NCBI GenBank assembly: GCA_964544865.1
Contig: CAZJDV010000013.1
Location: 1-38,083 of the forward strand
Length of the DNA: 38,083 nt
DNA from: CAZJDV01 sp964544865
GTDB lineage: Bacteria; Chloroflexota; Dehalococcoidia; Lucifugimonadales; CAJWER01
Reading direction: 5' to 3'
Shown here: piece after piece, positions 31,693 through 38,083 of the stretch
Position numbering within the stretch: position 1 is the stretch's first letter
How the letters are laid out: each line of letters begins with the position of its first letter
Program-made: the position numbers and the translations under genes
The notes under the pieces: model-generated
The model's input: only the letters and a program-made list of their open reading frames with translations
Database searches by the model: none
Told to the model about the DNA's origin: nothing

Positions 31693-31800
31693 CCGTGACA
31701 GCGTCGCGGCGGCGCGGCCCTGCCCTGCAGCACGTCCCTCGAGGCCAGGCCCTGTAGTCGCGAAATCATAGGCCTACCATCGGCGCGTCGGGGGTCGGAG

Positions 31801-32667
31801 TCAGACCCGCTGAAACTTCTGCACCCGTTGGGCCGAGCCAATCTCGGTCACGTAGATGCTGTCGTGGGAGTCGACGCAGATGCCGTGTCCGGCGCTCAGG
31901 GTGCCATTCCCCGGACCCTCACTGCCCCGCCAGCGCGTAATCAGGTCACCGTCCAGGGTCCAGATGGAGACCCCGCCTCGCTCCCCTTGCTCGATCACGT
32001 AGACAACATCGTCCTGAATCCAGAGGTCGCCAGGCGACACCAGGTCCGTCCATTCTTCCAGAAATACGCCCTGGTCGTCGAACAGTTGGATGCGGCCGTT
32101 CTCCCGGTCGCAGATGAACACGCGGCCGCTCCTGTCTACCCAGATGTTGTGCAGCAGGGCGAACTCGCCCGGCCCCGGGCCCTGCCTGCCCCAGGAGAGG
32201 AGCAGCTCGCCATCGGCGCTGAACTTATGGACGCGGTGCCCTCCGTATCCGTCCGAAACGAAGATCTCGCCGTTTGGTGCTATCGCCAACCCGGACGGCA
32301 TGTTGAAAGGCTCTCCGACATACGAGGGGGACGGGGCCAGCTTGTCTCCCAGGGTGCGGAGCTGAGTGCCGCCCGGCGTGAACTCGGTGGCTATATGGTA
32401 ATCGCGGTCCACCAGCCATATATTGTCGTTGGGCGCGATGTATATGCCGTGGGGGTTGGCCGAGAATGAGCCCTCTCCCCACGACGATATGAAATTGCCC
32501 TCCGGGTCCCAGATGGTCAGCGGATGCGCGCCCCGGCTGAAGATGTAGACCTCGTCGTTCGAGTTGACCGCGCCGTCCGAGGCCATCCCCAGCGACCAGT
32601 ACTTCGGCATCTTCGGCCACGACGGCACCGGTTCATAGCGGTAGTTGCCCGATCCGAGGACGGTCAT
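31801..32667 (-). CDS. NHL-repeat six-bladed beta-propeller protein
   Basis: The 288-residue protein is built of repeated blades: NPHGIYIAPNDNIWLVDRD, MPSGLAIAPNGEIFVSDG, LLHNIWVDRSGRVFICDREN, SPGDLWIQDDVVYVIEQG and GHGICVDSHDSIYVTEIG. Each has the NHL form of a GI/L-x-V strand, a short turn and a D/E-rich end. No signal peptide is seen; the start MTVLGSGNYRYEPVP is cytoplasmic-looking. Similar proteins are often called peptidylglycine-monooxygenase-like or SMP-30-like, but no copper or lactonase residues can be assigned. It lies upstream of comF on the same strand, 108 bases away, and has no other clear partner. Confidence 0.82.
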   Translation of the reverse strand: MTVLGSGNYRYEPVPSWPKMPKYWSLGMASDGAVNSNDEVYIFSRGAHPLTIWDPEGNFISSWGEGSFSANPHGIYIAPNDNIWLVDRDYHIATEFTPGGTQLRTLGDKLAPSPSYVGEPFNMPSGLAIAPNGEIFVSDGYGGHRVHKFSADGELLLSWGRQGPGPGEFALLHNIWVDRSGRVFICDRENGRIQLFDDQGVFLEEWTDLVSPGDLWIQDDVVYVIEQGERGGVSIWTLDGDLITRWRGSEGPGNGTLSAGHGICVDSHDSIYVTEIGSAQRVQKFQRV

Positions 32668-32744
32668 GTCGATTCACCCCTCTTGCTCTTAATGGCCTAG
32701 CTGATTGTACGGTCGCCACCGGCCCTGGGTCAACCGCGGTTTCC

Positions 32745-32774
32745 TTGTCAATTGGGGGCGTGAGACCGTATCAT
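32745..32774 (+). promoter_or_regulatory. Promoter of tRNA-Pro
   Basis: TTGTCA (32745-32750), an 18-base spacer and TATCAT (32769-32774), five of six consensus bases in each hexamer. Transcription would start about six bases before the tRNA. Confidence 0.6.
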
Positions 32775-32785
32775 TATAGGAGCGC

Positions 32786-32858
32786 CGGGGTGTGGCGCAG
32801 TTGGTAGCGCGCGTCGTTTGGGACGACGAGGTCGCTGGTTCGAGTCCAGTCACCCCGA
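32786..32858 (+). tRNA. tRNA-Pro (anticodon UGG)
   Basis: A complete cloverleaf of 73 bases. The acceptor stem is CGGGGTG paired with CACCCCG, and the discriminator is A. The D arm is GCGC-AGTTGGTA-GCGC. The anticodon arm is CGTCG-TTTGGGA-CGACG, giving anticodon TGG. The T arm is GCTGG-TTCGAGT-CCAGT with one G-T pair. The 3' CCA is not encoded. Confidence 0.95.
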
Positions 32859-32933
32859 CTCCCTTTGTATAGGGCTTGCATTCCCCCGCGCCTGGGACTA
32901 CCACCCGAGCACGTTCAGCGGATGGCATGTTCC

Positions 32934-34587
32934 ATGACCAAGCGCACTCGTGTTTTCGTCGCGATTGCTCTCTTTTCGGCGACACCGGCCACGCAGGTGG
33001 ATGCCGAGGGACCGGTGGATCTGCCGCCCGCTCCGCCAATCGCGAAGCCTGTCCACCCCCCGCCTCGACTCTCAGCTCAACCGCATGGTCGGGCAGGTCG
33101 GGTTGGCATCACCCGATGACATTGTTCTCCAGTCTCCTATGCACCTGGGCTCATCGGTCGCCGTGACGGTCCGTTTGTCCGGTGGCGCGGACGCCATCGC
33201 CGCCTTCATCGAGAAAGGCGGCGGAATCGCGGCCAACGTCGGAGTGGACTACGTGGAGGCGTACGTGCCCGTCACCATACTGGTCGAGGCCATAGTTCCA
33301 CCGCAGCCCACCGTGGCCAGCCAGGGTGCGGCGGCGCCATCACCCAATATAGCGTGACCCCGCCCCCCGGCGACGTCACCGCCGTCGCTGACGGCTCGAC
33401 GTTGAGCGCCACTGTGACGGGCCTGGCGAACGGCACGGCCCATACCTTCATCGCCGCCGCCAGTAATGCGATAGGCGCGGGCGACCCATCTACGAGCTCC
33501 AACAGAGTCACGCCCAAAACGGTTCCCTTCAGCCCGACAGGCGTGACGGCGACAGCAGGAAACGGCGACGCCATGGTGGGCTGGGCCATACCGGCATCGG
33601 ACGGCGGTAGTCCGATCACCCAATACACGGTGACATCCGACCTCGACGGACTGACTGCGGCTGCGGGAGGCTCGGCCGCGAGCACCACGGTCACTGGGCT
33701 GGCCAACGGCACCGCCTACACGTTCACCGTGACCGCGAATCCTGGAGGCCAGATCGCCACCCCGGCCAGCTTCACGCTGAGCGTGGTGGTCACGGGCCTG
33801 GATAATGGAACAATCTACACGTTCACCGTAACCGCCACCAACGCGGTTGGAACGAGCGCCACGTCGGCCGCCTCGAACGCCGTCACTCCACCGAACGACC
33901 CCCCCGCGGTCCAGGCGCGCGCCGACGCCACCGGAAAGGAGGGTGCCCTATTGGGCCTGGAGATCGCCACGTTCACCGACAACGATCCGGTTGATACCCA
34001 TACGGCAAGTGTTGACTGGGGTGACGGGACCGTCGAGGCTGCGTCGGTCACGGAGTCGGGCGGGGCCAGGACAGTCTTCGCGTCCCACACCTATAAGGGT
34101 AACGGAAGCTATGGGGTGACGGTTACGGCGACGGATACATTTGGGTGAGCCCCGGCCGATAGCTTCACGGTCGACGTCGGCAACGTGGTGTCGACCGTGA
34201 GCGCCGGGCCGGACTTGACCGCCGGTGGTCTGAGCGGCAACGTGTTTCAGCGCGCTTCATTCTTCGATCCGGGGACTCAAGATTCCCATGTCGCAAGTAT
34301 AGATTGGGTCGACGGCGCCACTTCGACGGCGATCGTTAACAGCGCCCGCCGGACTGTGCGGGGAAGCCTCACGTACGCAAGCGCCGGCGAGTCCACCGTC
34401 ACGATCACGGTCACCGACAATGATGGCGGCTCGGACTCCGATATCCTCGTCATCACGGTGACGTCCGCCCCCGCAGCGGTGAGCATTCCGAGTATGGGCG
34501 TGTGGGCAAATGATCTTGCTTGCGGCGCTGCTCGGCGCCCAGGTGGCGCGCATGCTGGGAAGAGGACGGAAGAGGGTGTTCTCTTGA
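32934..34587 (+). pseudogene. Decayed exported protein with Fn3 and PKD-like domains and an IPTL-CTERM-like C-terminal anchor
   Basis: One large surface-protein gene is visible in fragments. It starts at ATG 32934 with a signal peptide (MTKRTRVFVAIALFSATPA). The frame changes near 33055 into a small domain (PDDIVLQSPMHLGSS ... EAYVPVTILVEA), and again near 33320. Fibronectin type III pieces follow (GDVTAVADG, TVTGLANGTAHTF, TAYTFTVTA), then a PKD-like domain (TASVDWGDGTVEAA ... TYKGNGSYGVTVTATD). An in-frame TGA at 34146-34148 interrupts, and a second PKD-like unit follows in the same frame. The gene ends IPSMGVW; one extra A in an AAA run at 34508-34510 hides the tail MILLAALLGAQVARM plus GRGRKR, a sorting signal of the IPTL/PEP-CTERM kind. 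At least four lesions; no complete product. Confidence 0.72.
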
Positions 34588-34593
34588 ACGTCC

Positions 34594-36618
34594 CTACGGG
34601 ACGTGTACGAACAGGCCGATGCGGCGCCAGAGGTCCACGCCCTGCAGCTTCAACATAACTGTGTCGCCGGGGAGCCAGCTCTGGGGCAGCTCCGCCCTGA
34701 CGCGCGTCGGGAATTCATCCAAGTCCAGCAGTGCCAGACGCCTTGGCTGGTTGTCCAGGACCGTGGCGGGGAACAGCGAGGCGGTCTCGGCCGCGCCCGA
34801 GTCCTCGAGACGGGATTGCTGCAGGTACTTCAGGAACCAGTACCTCTTCCTCATGTTCTCCAGCTGCGCCTGTTCGCGAAGCTGGACATCGGCTCGCTGC
34901 CCGACGGATGCGACCTTCTCCGAGGGGTATAGCGGCTCGCCCGCGGTCAGGAAGTGGGCGATCTGCCGCTGGAGGACTATGTCTGGGTAGCGTCGCAGAG
35001 GAGACGTGGCCTGCAGGTACGCCTCGACGCCTAGACCACCGTGGGGCAGTGGCGTGGTGCTCACATGAGCGGGCGCAAGCCGCCGGGTCAGCATGTATCG
35101 CTGGAGCGCCTCCTCGGCCTGTCCCTTCGGTGTCTCCAGGTCCAGATCGCTGACGTCGGGCTTCGTCTGGGAGCGGTAGACCGCCGGTAAGTCGTTGTCC
35201 CGGCAGAACTCCGCCAGCAGCGAGTTGCACATGACCATCAGTTCTGTTACCAGCAGCCTGGCGGGCGACGAGCGATCATGCACCCTGACTTCCACCTCGC
35301 CCGACGGCCGAAGGTTGATTAGCATCTCATCCTGGTCGATGTTGATAGCCCCGGCGCGCTCTCTCCTGTCCCGCAGGGCCCGTGCCGCGACGTTCAGCCC
35401 GGCCAAGGCCTCGCCCCACGGCCCGCCCCGGTCCTCCAGCGCGCGATCCGCCTCCTCGTAGGAGAGCGCGGCATGGCTCCGCACGACGGACGGCGTGACC
35501 TCCCAGTCCAGTATCTCTCCCGCGGCGTCCATGCTCACCAACAGGCTCATGGCGCACCGGGTCTCGCCTGCGTCGAGGCTTCCCAGCCGCTTGGCGAGTC
35601 CCGGCGGCAGCATGCCGATGTTGCGTTCGGGCATGTACAGCGTGGCCATGCGGCGGTCCGCTTCCCAGTCGACGGCGCCGCCGAGGGGTATGAGCGAGCC
35701 CGCGTCGGCAATGTGGACCGCGATGCGATAGCCGCCACCCCGCGTTATATTTGCAGAAAGCGCGTCGTCGCGGTCCTCGGCCCCGGCGTCGTCGATGGTG
35801 ATGGCCTCTAGGCCGGTGAAGTCTCGACGCCGCGGCTGCTGGAGGAGATGGTCCAGGCCGAGGGACGCGGCTTCGTCGACGGCGTCTTCTGGGAACTGCT
35901 CCCGGATGCCGGCCCGGTGCAGCTCCAGGGGCTCGTCGGGCGAGAACACCCCGGCGGCCACCAGCAGCTTGAAGCAGCGGCGCTGCTGGTCCCTGGTCCG
36001 CGAGACCACGGAATCGAGAAGGGCGCGCGCGTCGTCGTGCCCGGGGGACTCTTCGCCATTGATCGCGTAGTCGCGGAGTTGCCCCAGGAGCATTTCCTGG
36101 TGCTTGGAGGGCTCCTCTGACGGCGCTCCCTTGGCGAGGCCGGTCATCAGCGAGAGGGCGTCGGCCGCATTCTGCTCCCGGCGCGCCTGCCGGGCCTGGA
36201 TATCGGCGACGGCCTCCCGCGTCCTCGGCTCGTAGCCGTCCGTTACGCGCACGAAGAGGTCGGTGTTACCCTCCAAGTGGAGCGCCAGCGCGACCAGGCG
36301 CGCGGCGTCCGGGGAGGTGTCCCAGTAGAGCTCGGCCATATCCTCCAAGCTGATCGCCCCGGCGTCCTCGGTGAGGACGTCCCAGACCTCCGCGAGAGCG
36401 ATGTCCGCTGCCGTGTCCTGGCTACGGTCGCGGAAATCCTCGAACTTGTCTTGTGCGGAGGCCACTACCCCGGTGGCAAGCATAATGCGATCATGGGGGA
36501 CGCGCGCCAGCTTATTCCGGCCAAGGAGCACGCTGACGCGTGTGGCGGTCTCTTCTTGGTACCGGACCACCGTGGCGCCCCGGCTAAGACGGGCGACAAC
36601 GATCTCGCCAGGCTGCAA
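34594..36618 (-). CDS. RNB-domain exoribonuclease (RNase II/R family)
   Basis: RNB enzymes degrade RNA from the 3' end with a catalytic site of four Asp residues. The 674-residue protein has the catalytic stretch ITIDDAGAEDRDDAL, with Asp276, Asp277, Asp282, Asp284 and Asp285. It also has the substrate channel motif YLQATSPLRRYPDIVLQRQI, and MLPPGLAKRLGSL. The N-terminus lacks clear cold-shock domains, and the size is nearer to cyanobacterial/plastid-type RNB proteins than to E. coli RNase R (about 800). The start TTG 36618 has GAGGA nearby; no better start is visible. It is divergent from the next peptidase gene and ends seven bases from the decayed exported-protein gene. Confidence 0.88.
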   Translation of the reverse strand: MQPGEIVVARLSRGATVVRYQEETATRVSVLLGRNKLARVPHDRIMLATGVVASAQDKFEDFRDRSQDTAADIALAEVWDVLTEDAGAISLEDMAELYWDTSPDAARLVALALHLEGNTDLFVRVTDGYEPRTREAVADIQARQARREQNAADALSLMTGLAKGAPSEEPSKHQEMLLGQLRDYAINGEESPGHDDARALLDSVVSRTRDQQRRCFKLLVAAGVFSPDEPLELHRAGIREQFPEDAVDEAASLGLDHLLQQPRRRDFTGLEAITIDDAGAEDRDDALSANITRGGGYRIAVHIADAGSLIPLGGAVDWEADRRMATLYMPERNIGMLPPGLAKRLGSLDAGETRCAMSLLVSMDAAGEILDWEVTPSVVRSHAALSYEEADRALEDRGGPWGEALAGLNVAARALRDRRERAGAINIDQDEMLINLRPSGEVEVRVHDRSSPARLLVTELMVMCNSLLAEFCRDNDLPAVYRSQTKPDVSDLDLETPKGQAEEALQRYMLTRRLAPAHVSTTPLPHGGLGVEAYLQATSPLRRYPDIVLQRQIAHFLTAGEPLYPSEKVASVGQRADVQLREQAQLENMRKRYWFLKYLQQSRLEDSGAAETASLFPATVLDNQPRRLALLDLDEFPTRVRAELPQSWLPGDTVMLKLQGVDLWRRIGLFVHVP

Positions 36619-36765
36619 TTCGTCCTCACATACTCGTTCGTTACCCTCGCAGTATAGAGGGTTTCAGACCCGCCGTCGTGTCCTTTGGACCGCGCGCTCT
36701 TGCCCGCGAGGGGACATGTTGTTACCCTCGCCTGGATGCAGGCCGGCCCCAGGAGACTATATCCG

Positions 36766-37905
36766 ATGAACCAGCGAGACAAGCGCGCGTTGGAAATACT
36801 AAGGCAACTCGGCGGGAGGCCCGCCACGCCCTTTTTCGAGGCGGGTCCGGCCCGGTACGTCGAGCAGTGCTTGCGCGAGATGGGCATGGACCACCGGCGC
36901 GACACGTTTGGGAACATCATCGCCCACTGTAAGGTGGGCGATGGTCCTCACCGCCCCGCCTTCGCCCTCGTCGCGCACATGGACCACCCCGGGTTCGAGA
37001 TTGTCGAGACAAAGGGCCGCCGCGCCGTGGCCCGCGCCATGGGGGGAGTTCCCGTGGCGTCGCTGGTGAAGCGGACACCGGTCTTCGTGCTGACGCCCGA
37101 TGGCCGCCGCATTCCCGCGATCACTGCGCGGCACGAGACCACGACTGACCCTGGAGACGGGCGGGCCGAGCAACTCGTGAAGCTGGCGATGGAGGGCCCG
37201 GTCGAGCTCGATCCGCCCGCGCCGGTCGTGTTCGATCTGCCGGACTTCGTGCTCGACGGCGACACCATCCGCATGCGGGCCCTGGACGACCTGGCGGGTT
37301 GCGCCAGCATCCTCGCGGCCCTGGAGCGCACGGCCACCGATGCCGCCGAGTGCGACGTCTATGGCGTGTTCACCCGGGCCGAGGAGGGCGGGCTGCATGG
37401 GGCGAGGCTCCTGGCGGAGTCTGGAATCTTGCCCGCCGATACCATCGTCGTGTCCGTGGAATCCAGTTCGGTGATTCCAGGAGTGGCCCAGGGCGAGGGT
37501 CCGGTGATTCGCACGGGCGACGCGGCCTCCACGTTCGATGCCGGCGCGGAGAAGGTGCTCATCGCCGCCCGAGGGGCCCTGCGTGACCGTGACCCTGAGT
37601 TCAGGTCGCAGCGCCAGCTCATGTCTGGCGGCGTCTGCGAGGCCACCGCCTTCGCGGCCTTCGGCTACCTCGTCACTGGCCTGACGTTCCCGCTGGGCAA
37701 CTACCACAACGCCACGACCAAAATCGGCGACCCCGAGGGAGGCGTGGCCGCGGAGTACATCAAGCTGTCCGACTACCTGGGCGGTGTCGACCTGCTTACC
37801 GAGGCGGCGAGGAGCGCGGCCCGGCCTGATGATGCGTCGCCGCCCCGCCTCATGGGCGACGTGCCGGACGAGGTGCGACGGCGGCTGGGGGAGACGACGT
37901 GGTGA
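36766..37905 (+). CDS. M42-type (glutamyl aminopeptidase-like) metallopeptidase
   Basis: Di-zinc aminopeptidases of this clan release N-terminal residues. The 379-residue protein has a His-Asp pair in AHMDHPG (His71, Asp73), the bridging Asp174 in ALDDLAG, the catalytic and metal Glu206-Glu207 in RAEEGG, an acidic ligand near Glu232 in VSVESSS and a final His314 in GNYHN. All ligand positions are therefore filled. An M42-style apical insert occupies about 85-160. I chose ATG 36766, preceded by AGGAGA; the frame is open upstream but without a ribosome site. It stands alone, divergent from the ribonuclease. It is cytoplasmic, as no signal peptide is seen. Confidence 0.85.
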   Translation: MNQRDKRALEILRQLGGRPATPFFEAGPARYVEQCLREMGMDHRRDTFGNIIAHCKVGDGPHRPAFALVAHMDHPGFEIVETKGRRAVARAMGGVPVASLVKRTPVFVLTPDGRRIPAITARHETTTDPGDGRAEQLVKLAMEGPVELDPPAPVVFDLPDFVLDGDTIRMRALDDLAGCASILAALERTATDAAECDVYGVFTRAEEGGLHGARLLAESGILPADTIVVSVESSSVIPGVAQGEGPVIRTGDAASTFDAGAEKVLIAARGALRDRDPEFRSQRQLMSGGVCEATAFAAFGYLVTGLTFPLGNYHNATTKIGDPEGGVAAEYIKLSDYLGGVDLLTEAARSAARPDDASPPRLMGDVPDEVRRRLGETTW

Positions 37906-38083
37906 GTAATGCCGCACGACGATGACGCCACCAGACAGTAGGGCGACTGGCACCTCGCCTGGCTACAGGTCCTTCCTCCTTACACCGCTGAAAACTCCCA
38001 ATAATAATCACTGCTAGAGTATCGGTTTCATCGTAACAAAGAACCTCAAACTGGCTTGCTAACGTCCTCTTGAGGGGGACCGC
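37906..38083. other. Window end without a recognisable gene
   Basis: After the peptidase stop the sequence is less GC-rich (around 37980-38060 it is A/T-richer). I see no gene, tRNA or clear terminator. A promoter for a gene beyond the window is possible but no good hexamer pair stands out. Confidence 0.5.

Noticed and set aside
25254..34148. UGA recoding to explain in-frame TGA codons in the methyltransferase and the Fn3/PKD protein
   Set aside because: TGA serves as the normal stop of several intact genes (for example 962-964 and 28183-28185), and the sigma gene is interrupted by TAA, so decay is the simpler reading.
36645..36662. CCCTC...GAGGG inverted repeat between the ribonuclease and peptidase genes as a terminator
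   Set aside because: It has a five-base stem, no T-run, and lies between divergent gene starts where no terminator is expected.
1..38083. CRISPR arrays, insertion sequences, prophage or conjugation genes
   Set aside because: No regularly spaced repeats, transposase motifs, integrase or phage structural genes were seen on either strand.

Overview
This is a GC-rich bacterial chromosomal window without phage, plasmid, transposase or CRISPR hallmarks. The gene mix suggests an environmental Chloroflexota lineage (SAR202/Dehalococcoidia-like): several short-chain dehydrogenases, several amidohydrolases, a PPOX-class flavoprotein, a DHDPS/NAL-family lyase beside sugar enzymes, an RNB-family ribonuclease, and an RND pump with a SwrC-like signature. 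That placement is an inference from gene content; no rRNA or other phylogenetic marker is present.

Layout. 0-1 kb: the end of an SDR, then FabL, the enoyl-ACP reductase that looks like an SDR. 1-2.5 kb (minus strand): an IscA/ErpA-type Fe-S carrier followed by its folate-dependent partner YgfZ. 2.5-4.7 kb: a degenerate anti-sigma/SigB-type module whose sigma gene carries a frameshift and a stop. 4.9-10.9 kb: a carbohydrate-acid locus (DHDPS/NAL lyase, sugar-phosphate isomerase-like protein, HAD hydrolase, five-Asp-box sialidase-like propeller), then two tandem paralogous DppB-type permeases. 11-16 kb: an SDR lacking its catalytic residues, a phosphodiesterase overlapping a DedA-like membrane protein, and a gamma-glutamyltransferase. 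16-17.5 kb: an aldehyde dehydrogenase. 17.5-22.3 kb: a MarR repressor with a palindromic operator on its own promoter, translationally coupled to an RND pump, then an ANT(6)-like nucleotidyltransferase. 22.3-24.1 kb: a cupin and a Gfo/Idh/MocA oxidoreductase. 24.3-26.9 kb: a cluster of damaged genes (Nudix, methyltransferase, HIT, amidohydrolase). 27-30.9 kb: two coupled amidohydrolases, a PPOX protein and FabI. 31-34.6 kb: a broken comF, an NHL propeller, tRNA-Pro(UGG), and a decayed exported Fn3/PKD protein ending in an IPTL-CTERM-like anchor. 34.6-37.9 kb: an RNB ribonuclease and an M42-type peptidase.

Two themes stand out. First, enoyl-ACP reduction is encoded twice by unrelated-looking SDR subtypes (FabL and FabI). 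Second, about seven genes are disrupted, and the window carries several perfect short tandem duplications (11, 11, 12, 12 and 19 bp). One 11-bp duplication exactly explains the frameshift in an amidohydrolase. This points to gene decay by slipped-strand duplication and indels, although assembly error cannot be excluded from sequence alone for the homopolymer cases.
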